Positions 35,409 through 45,789 are shown, counted from the stretch's first letter. The stretch is 64,000 bases of DNA from Luteibaculum sp964627445 (GCA_964627445.1 CAZVJF010000006.1:191057-255056); one strand, 5' to 3'. The notes: a model not told the origin generated them from the sequence alone. Numbers and translations: made by a program.

Positions 35409-38400
35409 CTAGAATGAAATCTTTATCTGCTCTGTGTTACCATTACCATAAGATACCACTGCAATATACACTCCATGCTTTTCCTTCAATGCGGTTAGTG
35501 GCATACTGGGTTCTATGGTATTCATTTCCATTAATTGCTTACCGCTTACATCAAAAAGTCTCACTGCTTCAATGGCTTTCGGCATGTTGGTGTACAAGGT
35601 GGGCTCCCCTTGGTTTACGGAATACCAACTAGTTGCTTGGTCCGCTACTAACTCAGAAATGTCTGTAGTAAAGGAGGTTTTTCCAAAAACTAGGAAGAAG
35701 CGGTTGGCTAACTCTCCCGCATCGTGGGCTGTAAACGTAAGGTCTTCGTTCAAGGCTTCCACTAAAGTTCCCTCTTCCACATCCAAAAGCATGGGCTTTA
35801 CCTGGCCAAAATCCATGTATTCACTGCCTTCCAAATGTATTTCATAAGTGCCTTTTCTAGGCACGGCAACATGCAGCGGTATTGAAGTTGTTTTATCAAG
35901 TTCAGGTATGCTTTGTATGATGTAATTTTGACCAGAGATGTCTAGCGAGTTAATCACAAAGCTTCCGCCAGATCCTGTTCGAGTATCCCATCCCCAATCT
36001 TCTTTAAAGGTTGTCCCTTCCACAACCCCAAATAGTGTAGTGAAGCGTTTACCTTCATCTACAAGCTGCAAAAAGAACTTACCTTTAATTTGATCTTGGG
36101 CACTTTTAAAATCACTGTTATTGCCCCCGCGCATTGCGTTAGTAAAGGTTACGGTACCTCCTGCATTGTTTATGATGGGTACATAAAAACCCTGTCCGGA
36201 GGCAATAAAAGTATTGGCTAGGGTCTGCGCTATGTTAGTGTCTCCGGCAACGGAGGCGCCTAGATTGTTAATCGCAATCTGTTGGTTGACAGCTGTGTAT
36301 TCTGTATTGGTATTATGATTAAATAGTAAAATAGAACCTCCAAGCACTGTGCTATTGGAGGTTAGAAAATCTTCAGCATTAATTGCAGAAGGGTATGGAT
36401 TCCCAAGTACATTATAATTATCGTTCGCAGTGCCATCATGGGTTGCCTCGTAGCTAACATTCCCGTTGTTTGGAGTCCCTGTGAATGTTGTAGATTCTAC
36501 TCCAGTAAGTGCGTAACCTCTACCAACAGTGAGCTCGCTCCCATTGTCTACAACTGTCCAGTCTGAAAAGCTAGTACCTGGTGCATTTAATTGGTATCTG
36601 CGACCCGCATTAAACTCGCTCATGTACGTGCTCCGCACAGGTGTAGACCAAAAATTGTAAAGTCCGGCCGCTTGGCCATCGGGTTTGTTACGGGTGACAT
36701 TAAATGTACCGCTGTTTGAAACCGTAGATCCCGTTCCTTGAACTAGAGAACCATCGTCTGCAATGTTAAAAGTGCTGGTGTTAGTGAGGACACCTGCCGT
36801 TACAGTAACAAAACCGTTGCTACCTACATGAAACGTTCCGTCATTAGTGAGGTCTCCTGATGTGAGCGTTACGGTGCCATTGGCCTGAATATCTAGGGTA
36901 CCTGAATTTGACAGGTCGCCCGAGGTTGAGGTAATGCTTCCAGTTTCTTCTAGGGTGAGGGTGCCGCTGTTGGTTAAGTCCCCGGTTGCTAGAGAAATCG
37001 AGGCGTCCGATTCTAGGGTTAAAGCACCATTGTTTACTAAGGAACCTGTTCCGGTGCAGCTTATGCTTGTGTTTTCGGGGAGGGTTATATTACCTGTAGC
37101 TGCATTGGTTAGGGTGGAATTGGCTACTACCAAGCTTTCTCCGCTGGCAAGGTCTAGATTACCTTCTATTTCACCCCCATGGCTTAAGGTGATGCTGTTG
37201 GCATTTACAGTGCCCAATTGCAAGGTGGTGCCATCTGCAACCGTAAGGTGTGGAATTCCACCTGCACCCGAGTACCCCGCACAGTTTATCAAGGTAGTGC
37301 CACCGTTGTCAAAGGTTACGGTAGGATTACCCGATAGAGTGGTTGCATCGTAGGGGTAGTCGTAGGTAAAAGCATTGGTAACTGTAATATCCGTGCTAAA
37401 AACATATTCATCATCAAAAAAGTCATCAGCCTCGGTCAAGGTAAGGTTGTAGTAGGTGCCACCACAAATAGTACCGGTGGCTCCAGTTCCGTCTTCATCC
37501 TCGGTATAAATTACGTTGCTACCTACGCCACTAGCAGCAATATTTACCGCGGGTGCCGTATTTCCATCAAATGCCCCCGTGTAACCGTCCATATTGGGGT
37601 TTCCAGCAAAAACAAAGGTTAGGGTCGCATTGTCCTCTAATTCAATGTTGTATCCGTGGTCGTCATTGCCGGCCAGCTCAAAGGTTACGTTAGCGTTCTC
37701 TGCAATTACGATTTTACTGTTCGCTCCTCCAACTCCAAATCCCGTGAAGGTGCTCACCGTAACATCCGAGTTGATAATAAAGGTTTGGTTGTCTTCTGTG
37801 AAAATATCGTCTGCATCTGCTACGGGTATTGTGGCGGAGGAAGTTCCGTTGGCATATTGCGTCCAACTAGCTGGAGTTTCGGCATCGTCTGCATTCACAG
37901 GTTCCAAATACCACACACCTGCTTCCACCACTAAGAATGTAACGCTTACATCATCGATTCCCGTTCCGTGCGAATCATCGGCATCGTCTGGATTGGGGAG
38001 TTCCCATTTTAATACAATGGTTTCTCCATCGGCAAGTCCAGCCCCTAGATCAATTACAGCCGTATTGCTTTCTTGGTTACCATTTCCATTAGCAGCTCCT
38101 CCATTGTTGCAATTTCCAAAGAACAGGTTGCAGTCTACCGTAGTGTAATTCAAAGCATTTACATCGGTAAAGGTACCGCCCGATAACCCCGAACCGATTT
38201 TGTAGCTGAACTGGGTTGTTTGGTTGCCAACGCGTTCCACATCACTAATACGCCATTGCTCTCCATTGAAATTTACCGCAAGATGAGTGATGGTTTGGCC
38301 CGTGTTGTTGGTAAGCTCCCAACCGGCTTCAAAACTGGTGCTGCCGTCATCTAAAAATCCAAGTGCACGGTCTGCAGCGGCCGTGGATCCGTAGCTAAAC

Positions 38401-38630
38401 ACACCGGCTGTGGTGGAACTTCCGTTGTCTACTGTAGCAGCGCTTACCGCAACGCCATTATTTTCAATTAGCCAACCATCGGCAAGGCCAGACAGGTCGG
38501 CTGCATTTAAGCCATTGAAGTCTTCGGTGATGGTCGCGTTCGCTTCAGTGACACTGTACTGCGCACTAGCGGAAAAAATTAAAAGGAATGTCGGTATGAA
38601 AAAGGTTAAGGCGGGTAAAGGTGTTTTCAT
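35409..38630 (-). CDS. Large secreted beta-helix-type surface protein
   Basis: 1,073 aa from the ATG at 38630 (MKTPLPALTFFIPTFLLIFSASAQ), which begins the signal peptide; a 16-residue upstream extension was rejected. The N-terminal part (about 20-225) is a jelly-roll-like domain ending in HGTGIDDVSVTFLV. The centre has strand-rich repeats, ending in about six 21-residue units (NSGTLTLEETGSITSTSGDL type, about 515-640), which probably form a beta-helix. Then comes the block shared with the next gene (YNFWSTPV, GNPYPSAIN, FTNAMRGG), and a C-terminal Ig-like T9SS-type domain (VRLFDVSGKQLMEM). It is likely exported by T9SS. Ligand unknown. Confidence 0.7.
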   Translation of the reverse strand: MKTPLPALTFFIPTFLLIFSASAQYSVTEANATITEDFNGLNAADLSGLADGWLIENNGVAVSAATVDNGSSTTAGVFSYGSTAAADRALGFLDDGSTSFEAGWELTNNTGQTITHLAVNFNGEQWRISDVERVGNQTTQFSYKIGSGLSGGTFTDVNALNYTTVDCNLFFGNCNNGGAANGNGNQESNTAVIDLGAGLADGETIVLKWELPNPDDADDSHGTGIDDVSVTFLVVEAGVWYLEPVNADDAETPASWTQYANGTSSATIPVADADDIFTEDNQTFIINSDVTVSTFTGFGVGGANSKIVIAENANVTFELAGNDDHGYNIELEDNATLTFVFAGNPNMDGYTGAFDGNTAPAVNIAASGVGSNVIYTEDEDGTGATGTICGGTYYNLTLTEADDFFDDEYVFSTDITVTNAFTYDYPYDATTLSGNPTVTFDNGGTTLINCAGYSGAGGIPHLTVADGTTLQLGTVNANSITLSHGGEIEGNLDLASGESLVVANSTLTNAATGNITLPENTSISCTGTGSLVNNGALTLESDASISLATGDLTNSGTLTLEETGSITSTSGDLSNSGTLDIQANGTVTLTSGDLTNDGTFHVGSNGFVTVTAGVLTNTSTFNIADDGSLVQGTGSTVSNSGTFNVTRNKPDGQAAGLYNFWSTPVRSTYMSEFNAGRRYQLNAPGTSFSDWTVVDNGSELTVGRGYALTGVESTTFTGTPNNGNVSYEATHDGTANDNYNVLGNPYPSAINAEDFLTSNSTVLGGSILLFNHNTNTEYTAVNQQIAINNLGASVAGDTNIAQTLANTFIASGQGFYVPIINNAGGTVTFTNAMRGGNNSDFKSAQDQIKGKFFLQLVDEGKRFTTLFGVVEGTTFKEDWGWDTRTGSGGSFVINSLDISGQNYIIQSIPELDKTTSIPLHVAVPRKGTYEIHLEGSEYMDFGQVKPMLLDVEEGTLVEALNEDLTFTAHDAGELANRFFLVFGKTSFTTDISELVADQATSWYSVNQGEPTLYTNMPKAIEAVRLFDVSGKQLMEMNTIEPSMPLTALKEKHGVYIAVVSYGNGNTEQIKISF

Positions 38631-38992
38631 AAAGGTCAAATTCTTAGTGAATATCGAGACGTAAACTGGAATAACCAAGATTATATCTTGATATTCTAAA
38701 TGGGATATTTTTCAACCTTGAGTTTTAAAAACTAACCTTAGTCGGCTCATTAATCAGATTAAACCCGCTACTCATCGAAAATAAATCGAAATACCACATT
38801 TTATTATTGGAAAGCTGATAAAGTGATCAGTCTAAAAAATAGGAGTTGAAGGATTAAAAAATAGACTATAACTTGATGCGTGTTAGCGAAGTGGATATTG
38901 GCTATGGAGTACGTAGTCTGTTTGTGTGGTTTTTGTAATTAGATCTCCGGGTGCTGAAACAAGACTACTTCTATTTGCCGATGTTTATTGGA
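38631..38992. other. 362-base gap between the two large surface-protein genes
   Basis: No gene was recognised. It holds the upstream region of the 1,073-aa gene, with a perfect dyad at 38676-38690, and the end region of the 1,510-aa gene. No terminator with a clear stem and T-run was seen for the latter. AT-rich. Confidence 0.4.
38676..38690. promoter_or_regulatory. Perfect dyad CAAGAT-TAT-ATCTTG
   Basis: Two 6-base arms with a 3-base spacer, about 46 bases before the ATG of the 1,073-aa protein gene. It fits an operator position. Short arms mean chance remains possible. Confidence 0.3.
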
Positions 38993-41900
38993 TTATGATG
39001 GATTCCAACGCATTGTGATTCTGTTTCCTGTAGCATCGGTCCACGTAACCAAATACAAACCCGTTTGAAGATGGGGGAGTGCTATTGTGGTATTGGCCTG
39101 GGCTCGGGTTTGAAATAAAATACTGCCCTTAAGGTCTAGTACCTGCAATTGTCCATGGATAGGGACAGCTGCCATGATGGAAACCGAATTTTCACGAAGC
39201 ACCAGGGTCGTTTTTCGATTTGCGATTTCTTCCAAAGCCGTGGTTTCTCCGGTGCGCGAAAGGATGAGATAAAACCGGTTTTGATAGCTATTGGGAGACA
39301 AGGTAGTCTGCAGCGTTTCTCCCGCGGCAAGGTTTGCTAGCGCGTTGCTCTCGGTGTCTAGTAGTCGGGGGGTGAAATGGTCGTCCAATTGCAACCCAGG
39401 AATCATGCCCAGGGTATAGGTGCCGCTAGATGATATATCCAATTGTAAGGGGATTACAGTGGTTTTTTTGATCCGTGGAATGGCGAAAATGCTCTGCAAA
39501 TGATCCTCCCAAACCGCTGCTATGCGGGTATCTGCGCTAAACGAACGGGCATCGTAATGGTGATCGAATTTCCAGGTGGCATCTTCAATAAGGGTGTACA
39601 TCATGGCTGCGGTGTCTATGCCGTGACTCACGTAGATCCAGTTTTTTTCTAAAGTGGGAACGCCTGCATTGCTCTTAAAGTGATTGTTGGTGCCATTGCG
39701 CATGGCATTGGTAAACGTTAGGGTATAGTCTCCATCAGCAAGCGCGTCATTGGCGTTTACAAAAAAGCCCTGGCAAGAGGCAATATGGGTAGTGGCCGAG
39801 GTTTGGTCTCTGTCGGTAGCTGCGCTGCTTCCTGCGGCATTTATTGCAATAAACTGGGCCGAGGAGGTGTAGGCTTCGGTATTGTCGTAACTCCACAAGT
39901 ACACGGTGCCTTCTATATTGCTGTTTGCGCTGATAAATTCGGACGCATTAATAGCGCTAGGATAGGGATTGCCTACCATAGTGTAGGAGCCGGCATCTGC
40001 GGTTTCGGTAATGCTAATATCAATGTCGCCATTGTTAACCGTTCCTGTGGTGGTTAACGAACTGAGGCCGCGTACGGCATATCCCTGGCCAGGGACCATG
40101 GCTTCATCGGCTGAAATAGAAATGTAGTCGGAAGATTCGTTACCTCCTGGGGTGAATTTAAAAATCCGCGCTCCCGAAAGCGCTCCTGTCGGTCCAACTT
40201 CTGCACCACTTCCTCCCGTCATAGGGCTGCTCCAGAAATAGTAATAGTCTGTACTTCCACCGGCAGGAATATCTCGAGTAGCTTCAAAACTGCCCGTATT
40301 GCTAAGCGAGGAGCCTGTGGTTTGAATTAGGGAGGCGCTGTTCTCTAAAACAAAATTACCACTGTTGGATAGTGTTCCTTCTACCTGGATACTGTCTTCC
40401 TCGGAAATGGTAAAGGAGGTGCCATCCATGGTGAAGTCGCCATCTACTTCAAAGGAACCTTCTGTGGTGTAGCTTCCGCTGGCGATATCAAGCTCCAATT
40501 GGCTGCCAAAGCGCAAACCACCGCTTGTGTTAACCAACAGGCCGTTGCTGGCGTTTAAAGTGAGGTTTTGGCTGGATGAAGGATCAAATACCAAGCTGTC
40601 GCCTCCACGCACGCCAAGGTTGCCGTTTACCGTGGTATTGTAGTTGGAGTTTATTTTAAACTGGCCATCTAGAACCAGCAAAGAGTCTACTGTAAAACCG
40701 TTGCTGCCTGTGGTTACGGTAACCGTAGCGCTGCGGTTATAATAAAAATTGGCGTAGTTGCGGTTGTCCAGGTCGGGTTGGGCACCGCTATTTTCAAAGT
40801 AAAAGGTAGCCCCCGAATTAAAGGTGACTACAGCATCGGGAGCTTCCAGACCAAAAGGGCTTGCCACAGCAGTTCCATTGGAGTAATACGATGATCCATC
40901 AGTAAAGACTACGGTATTTTCATACGGATTACTTCCTCCAAAGGGACTTAAGGTGCCGTTGGAATTATCCGTGGCGCTGTTGTAAAAGGTGCTTCCATTA
41001 TCAAAGCTGAGGTCGTTACTCCCACTTGTCAAGATTTGGTGCGCTTGTGATCCGGTGAAAACGATGGTTCCTGCTATGTTGCTGCTCCTGTCGTTGAGTA
41101 AATGCAAGCGAAGCGGTTCGGTTCCAGAAAGGGTTAGGGTGCAGGTGGCGCATACGGCTAGGTTATCGTCATCGGTAACGGCACCATTGATGTAGATATC
41201 TCCACCTCCAGAAACTGCTGAAAGGGTTACTTGAGAGCCATTGGTCAATTGTAGTTTCTCTATAAAAAGCTGGTCTATATCGCTAACCGTGCTGCTACCA
41301 CCGTCACTAAAAAGCAGTTCATCATCTACTGCGTATGCCGATCGGCTTGGATTCCAGTTGGCATCGGTGAGCAAGGCATTGTCTACTCCACCACCGTCCC
41401 ATGTGTAGCTTTGGCCTCCTGTTTCACCACTTAGAATCACCACATCATCCAAGGCTAGGTTACCAGCGCTTTTGATATAGCTGAAGCGAAACTGATTGAA
41501 GCTACTAATGGCGTCTTCTCCGTATACCTGGGTAAATCCATCGGATTCGGAGGTAGGAAGGTTGTTGATTTCATCTATTTGCGTCCAGTTTATTCCATCT
41601 GCCGATCCTTCGATTTTTAAGGTGGAAGTCGCATCCGTGCTTTGTCCTTTAATCCAGAAAGACAAGACGGTGGGGGTGTTGCAAATGACTGGGGTTATTA
41701 AGGTGTCGCCCGTAGCATCCAGTTGCAAACTCGGTGTGGCGTCACCAAAATTTCCTACCGATGTATACGTGCCGCCTATGTTGGTAAAGGTCCAGTTGGA
41801 AGGAGCAGTAGTTCCTCCATCAAAGGCTTCGTTAACGCCAATGCCTTCGCTATCGCAGGTAGTAAAACTAAAATCGTAACCCGGGGTGTTGTATTCTAAA

Positions 41901-43525
41901 TTGTCGGCATCGAAAAAAGACAGATAGTAGGTAGTATTGGCAGATAAACTGGAAACTGAAAAGCTGCTTCCTGCTCCATAGTACACCACGTAATTCCCTG
42001 AGCTAGTAATAAGCTCGTCCCCCGAGCCAAAGCTTGTACTTGCACTGTAGTCTGTACCGCAAATGGGGAAGGTGTTTACATTCTGCGCCTCTCGAATTAA
42101 AACCAGCGTGCTATCTCCGGTGCCCGGGGTAAATGAAATATCTGCTGTATTTCCTGTAATGTTGGTTGCACTAGCCCCACTGGCTTGGGTAGTTCCGTAG
42201 TCGCAGTGGTCACCTACCAAATACACGTGGTCTATGTTCCAGCGCTCGTTGTCCGCATTGTTTTCGGCATCTATTTTAAGGCTAAAGCTTTCGTAGCCAT
42301 CGGCCAAATTCAACTTTAGGTAGGCGTATCCATCACCATCATCATCGCGATCGCCTCCGCCCGATGGGGCAAAGCTTATTTCTGCCGAACCAACGTTGTT
42401 TTCAGCGGTGCTTAATTGCAACTGTTGCTCGCCCAAGAAGCTCCAGCGCGCATTGTTATCTCCGGTAATTGATATTTCAGGGTCACTAGAAAAGTCATTG
42501 CCGTTGTAGGCGCCAAAAACTTTTACAATATCGGCTCCATCGGCACCGTTGGAGGCATTGCCCGAAGTGGAGGAAAGGCGAAATACCATCTCCACATCCT
42601 TGTATCCAACCGTACTAAAAGCATCGAGAATAAGAGTGTCGTGCGCGCCACCCGTTCCATGGACTTGCCATGAGTTGCTACCTGCAAAAATGCGGTTATC
42701 GGATGGGGTGTCTCCACTGCCATCGGCACTAGAGATTTTGTCGCTGCCATAGGTTATGTTCCAGTTATCGTCTATGGAGCTTTCAAACCCCTGGTAGGCA
42801 AATAGGGTGTAGGCAGTTATGCGGATATCGTCAATGGCAAATTCATCGCGAGTACCCGAGCCCGAAACGTCATCGGTAGCCCAGCTAATGTAGTAGTTGC
42901 CACCATTGCTAATGTTGAGTCCATCTAGCGTAACACTTTGTGGGTGGGCTACCCAAGCAGGGCTTACATCGGCAGTTTCTGTGGATGTTATGGTATTTCC
43001 ACTGAGGGCGAGATAGTTGGCGTTATTGGCATCGTGCTCAAAGCGTATTTCGTTGGCTCTGTCTTGGTCGTTATAAACATACACGGTGTAGCTCACGACC
43101 AACTTACCGATAACCGAGCCGGTTGCATTGGCAAGTTTCAATCGGATGCTGCCAGGAGTAAGGTCGCTCCCATTGGGCTGGAAACCAAAGGCGTAGTTTC
43201 CTGCGCTCACTTCAAAAGCGTACAATCCTCCCGTGCCTGCGCCGCCTGTTGAGGTTCCGCGGGCAAAATCACCAGAAGTGTTGCCATCTTCATCAAAGGT
43301 GTGGGTGTCATCGCTTAGGTCGGTAACTTCCCATGCATTTCCATCCAATTGTCCAGCGCTGGGGCTGTCTGCAAATCCTGTACCCGCGTACGTTCCGTTG
43401 TTTACCCCCGAAACGGTTGCGTCAAAATCTATGACATAGGGGGTAGCATTTTCTGCAATGCTAAGCTGCGCATGGGAGAGGGTAGCGGAAAAAAGTGCGC
43501 AAAAAAGGAGTATCGTTTTTTGCAT
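38993..43525 (-). CDS. Large T9SS-exported multi-domain surface protein
   Basis: 1,510 aa. Signal peptide MQKTILLFCALFSATLSHAQ. Domains: a jelly-roll-like region (about 20-235, ending DEFAIDDIRITAY), a second one (about 240-440, with NIDHVYLVGDHC), a fibronectin-like part (about 445-560, SVSSLSANTTYYLSFFDADN), another jelly-roll (about 565-700), then strand repeats (about 705-1080), and a C-terminal half shared with the neighbour gene (YFWSSPM, GNPYPSAIN, FTNAMRNG). The tail (about 1425-1510, LQVLDLKGSILFQTRAQ ... GLYLVTWTD) is a T9SS sorting domain. Binding of a polymer or another cell is plausible but unproven. Confidence 0.75.
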   Translation of the reverse strand: MQKTILLFCALFSATLSHAQLSIAENATPYVIDFDATVSGVNNGTYAGTGFADSPSAGQLDGNAWEVTDLSDDTHTFDEDGNTSGDFARGTSTGGAGTGGLYAFEVSAGNYAFGFQPNGSDLTPGSIRLKLANATGSVIGKLVVSYTVYVYNDQDRANEIRFEHDANNANYLALSGNTITSTETADVSPAWVAHPQSVTLDGLNISNGGNYYISWATDDVSGSGTRDEFAIDDIRITAYTLFAYQGFESSIDDNWNITYGSDKISSADGSGDTPSDNRIFAGSNSWQVHGTGGAHDTLILDAFSTVGYKDVEMVFRLSSTSGNASNGADGADIVKVFGAYNGNDFSSDPEISITGDNNARWSFLGEQQLQLSTAENNVGSAEISFAPSGGGDRDDDGDGYAYLKLNLADGYESFSLKIDAENNADNERWNIDHVYLVGDHCDYGTTQASGASATNITGNTADISFTPGTGDSTLVLIREAQNVNTFPICGTDYSASTSFGSGDELITSSGNYVVYYGAGSSFSVSSLSANTTYYLSFFDADNLEYNTPGYDFSFTTCDSEGIGVNEAFDGGTTAPSNWTFTNIGGTYTSVGNFGDATPSLQLDATGDTLITPVICNTPTVLSFWIKGQSTDATSTLKIEGSADGINWTQIDEINNLPTSESDGFTQVYGEDAISSFNQFRFSYIKSAGNLALDDVVILSGETGGQSYTWDGGGVDNALLTDANWNPSRSAYAVDDELLFSDGGSSTVSDIDQLFIEKLQLTNGSQVTLSAVSGGGDIYINGAVTDDDNLAVCATCTLTLSGTEPLRLHLLNDRSSNIAGTIVFTGSQAHQILTSGSNDLSFDNGSTFYNSATDNSNGTLSPFGGSNPYENTVVFTDGSSYYSNGTAVASPFGLEAPDAVVTFNSGATFYFENSGAQPDLDNRNYANFYYNRSATVTVTTGSNGFTVDSLLVLDGQFKINSNYNTTVNGNLGVRGGDSLVFDPSSSQNLTLNASNGLLVNTSGGLRFGSQLELDIASGSYTTEGSFEVDGDFTMDGTSFTISEEDSIQVEGTLSNSGNFVLENSASLIQTTGSSLSNTGSFEATRDIPAGGSTDYYYFWSSPMTGGSGAEVGPTGALSGARIFKFTPGGNESSDYISISADEAMVPGQGYAVRGLSSLTTTGTVNNGDIDISITETADAGSYTMVGNPYPSAINASEFISANSNIEGTVYLWSYDNTEAYTSSAQFIAINAAGSSAATDRDQTSATTHIASCQGFFVNANDALADGDYTLTFTNAMRNGTNNHFKSNAGVPTLEKNWIYVSHGIDTAAMMYTLIEDATWKFDHHYDARSFSADTRIAAVWEDHLQSIFAIPRIKKTTVIPLQLDISSSGTYTLGMIPGLQLDDHFTPRLLDTESNALANLAAGETLQTTLSPNSYQNRFYLILSRTGETTALEEIANRKTTLVLRENSVSIMAAVPIHGQLQVLDLKGSILFQTRAQANTTIALPHLQTGLYLVTWTDATGNRITMRWNPS

Positions 43526-43634
43526 GGTAGCGGGTTTTGGAAATGCAAAATAGCTACCTCAATTTACCGCAATGTTTCGATAAAGTAAAGGAGATTAAAT
43601 TATTAACGCTGATTTCTGCTGTGGATCTAAAATA

Positions 43635-44633
43635 TTAGTATTTCGTAAGAATAACTTTTACAGGCAGGTGGTCGCTGTATCCACCCAAATACTTGCTCCC
43701 TGCAAAAGTGCGGTTGGGGTAACCTACGTAATTTCCGGTTTGTTGTAAAAGCTCGGGTTCTAGATGCACCGCTGCTTGTGAAAATTGCAGCTTGGATTTG
43801 GGTTGGAAGAAATGTGGGCTGAGTAGAATCTGATCGAAAAGATTCCAATTTCCACGATAAGCCAAAGATCCTTGTCCGCTGTTGTGTATAGCAACCCAAG
43901 GGTTAATCAGTGAAGCTTTTGCCTGCATAGGTTTTGCTTGCAATACTTGCGATATGCTGGCATCGGTAGGGTCGTCATTAAAATCGCCCAGTACCACAAT
44001 GCCATGATTTGGCGAAGCTATGGTTATAGAGTCTATAATGTTTTTGCAGGTTGCGGCAGCTGCCTGGCGCAGGGGAGCACTTTTTTCTGCACCACCTCTA
44101 CGGCTAGGCCAGTGGTTTACAAAAAAATGTAGGCGTTGTCCATCCATCCAACCGGTAACTCGCAGAATTTCGCGGGTGTAGTAGTCGGTTTTGCCCGGTG
44201 GTAAAACGCGGTAGGTCTCATAACTTTCCAACTTGAAGGCTCGAGGTTGATACAATAATGCAACATCAATCCCTCGTTTGTCGGGTGAGTCTTGGTGTAC
44301 AATGCGGTAGGAGTGGCCCTTTAGAGCGGGTTGGCGCAGCAGATCCTCAATAACCCCTTTGTTTTCTACTTCGCATAAGCCTAGAATGGTTGGTGCTTTT
44401 CCGTCACCGATGTTTGCAATGGTACGGCTCAGTTTGGTGAGTTTATCGGTATAGCGTTTGGTATTCCATTGCTTGTCGCTATTTGGGGTAAACCCGGTAT
44501 CGCGAACCTCTGGCTGGTTTATGGTATCAAAGAGATTCTCTACGTTGTAAAAAGCGATGGTATAGTCCTTATTGCGCTGTGCGGTTGCAACACAGGATGC
44601 TGCCAAAAAGCATAGCAGTAAAACGATTCTCAT
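43635..44633 (-). CDS. Exported endonuclease/exonuclease/phosphatase-fold protein
   Basis: 332 aa. A signal peptide MRIVLLLCFLAASCVATAQ (possible lipobox SC, but the +1 context favours type I cleavage). The EEP fold is shown by AFYNVENLFD, LGLCEVENKGV, KRGIDVALLY, NHWPSRRGG, VVLGDFNDDPTD and the C-terminal SDHLPV, so all metal- and phosphate-binding motifs (N, E, H, DFND, SDH) are present. It may be a secreted nuclease or phosphodiesterase. Bacteroidota often carry such exported copies. It is not linked to a known operon here. Confidence 0.85.
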   Translation of the reverse strand: MRIVLLLCFLAASCVATAQRNKDYTIAFYNVENLFDTINQPEVRDTGFTPNSDKQWNTKRYTDKLTKLSRTIANIGDGKAPTILGLCEVENKGVIEDLLRQPALKGHSYRIVHQDSPDKRGIDVALLYQPRAFKLESYETYRVLPPGKTDYYTREILRVTGWMDGQRLHFFVNHWPSRRGGAEKSAPLRQAAAATCKNIIDSITIASPNHGIVVLGDFNDDPTDASISQVLQAKPMQAKASLINPWVAIHNSGQGSLAYRGNWNLFDQILLSPHFFQPKSKLQFSQAAVHLEPELLQQTGNYVGYPNRTFAGSKYLGGYSDHLPVKVILTKY

Positions 44634-44727
44634 ACCTACTGAAGTTTGCTGTAAAAGAAAGGGATTTCGGCATGAGCTGGGTTACCACAGTGTAAAATGT
44701 ACTGGGGGGAATAAAACTTTAGCGCAC

Positions 44728-44755
44728 AAAAAAAAGCGAGGATGTCCTCGCCTTT
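44728..44755 (-). terminator. Rho-independent terminator for the 325-aa lipoprotein gene
   Basis: Stem GCGAGGA / TCCTCGC with a 2-base inner gap (44736-44751); the T-run is on the minus strand (plus A-run 44728-44735). It lies 26 bases past the stop codon. Confidence 0.85.
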
Positions 44756-44780
44756 TCTGCAATGTTTTGTATTCAATGTA

Positions 44781-45758
44781 TTACTGCTGTGGAGTTTCGC
44801 GCTCTTCCTTGTTGTAGAAGTAGGTATTGATCAGGTTGCTTTGTGTGGGCTGTCCCACTACAGGGAAATGCTCATTTATCGCAACAAGCTCACCGGTAGC
44901 TACATCGTTTATGTAATCAAAGAACTTAAGGTTGGAGCTCAGTGGATTGTCTTCTCCCGCGTACGTTTCTATGCGTATACTTTCTGGGAAGTTTTTGCTG
45001 GTAATCATAAAGCTGTCGAATCCGTCAAAGAACAGCGGTGTAAATTCTGCCAGGCTGTTGGAGTTGGCATCGTATTGGTATATGTAGCGCAAAACACGTG
45101 TGGGTACAGTATCCGATGCGAAAATGAGCTCTCGCGAGGTGTCGAAATTGGTGTTGTCCTCTGTAAGTTCTGGAACAAAAATGGAGTCGGTAATACCAAT
45201 AACATCAATGTCTATGGTTTGTAGCACTTCTCCGTTGTAGGTGAAATCGGCTTCAAACTGTTCGCGATATACAATTCTATTTTCGCCATCTACCAGAAAA
45301 CGAGCTATGGTTGCAGATCGGGGCTGTTGGCTACCGCTTTCGGGTAAAAAGTACACTACGGTAGAATCGTCCCACTGGTAGTTGGTATTGCCTTGATAGC
45401 TAACCGATACTCTCCGGTCGTTATTTTGGTACTGAAATTTTACGGTAGTGATGGTATCTCCATCGTATTGTATGGTCGATAATTGCTTGGTTTCGGTATA
45501 GTTAAAAGCACGGGTGCCCTCCATTTCCAACGCACCGGCATCATCAAAGTAGCTAACGTCTATTCGCGTTAGCTGATCAGATTCTATATTAAATCGAGTC
45601 ACCGTACTGTCTTCGGCTAAGGGAGCGGGAACCTTGCTTACTGTAATTGCGGAGGTTTCAAACTCAAAAGGTAATTCGGTGGGTTTCGTTTTGTTTCCGC
45701 ACGATGAAAAAAACAGCACTGCTGGTATGAGCAAAGACAAATAGGGGCGTAATTTCAT
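44781..45758 (-). CDS. Lipoprotein of unknown function, related to its neighbour
   Basis: 325 aa. Signal peptide with the lipobox FFSSC-GN near residue 20. The rest is strand-rich with repeated Tyr-Asp or Tyr-Asn turns (YDGDTITTVKFQY, FTYNGEVLQTIDI, YIYQYDANSNSLAEF), like YD-type beta-hairpin arrays in Bacteroidota lipoproteins. The next gene upstream has the same layout, so the two are probably old paralogues. A perfect -7 box is upstream and a terminator follows, so it can be transcribed alone. Confidence 0.6.
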   Translation of the reverse strand: MKLRPYLSLLIPAVLFFSSCGNKTKPTELPFEFETSAITVSKVPAPLAEDSTVTRFNIESDQLTRIDVSYFDDAGALEMEGTRAFNYTETKQLSTIQYDGDTITTVKFQYQNNDRRVSVSYQGNTNYQWDDSTVVYFLPESGSQQPRSATIARFLVDGENRIVYREQFEADFTYNGEVLQTIDIDVIGITDSIFVPELTEDNTNFDTSRELIFASDTVPTRVLRYIYQYDANSNSLAEFTPLFFDGFDSFMITSKNFPESIRIETYAGEDNPLSSNLKFFDYINDVATGELVAINEHFPVVGQPTQSNLINTYFYNKEERETPQQ

Positions 45759-45781
45759 GAACTATTGCTTTATTGGCAGTG

Positions 45782-45789
45782 CAAAAGTA
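45782..45789 (-). promoter_or_regulatory. -7 promoter box TACTTTTG
   Basis: Perfect TAnnTTTG on the minus strand, 24 bases before the ATG of the 325-aa lipoprotein gene. Confidence 0.5.

Noticed and set aside
37594..38148. 184-codon frame antisense to the 1,073-aa surface protein
   Set aside because: Shadow of a well-supported gene with signal peptide and shared domains.
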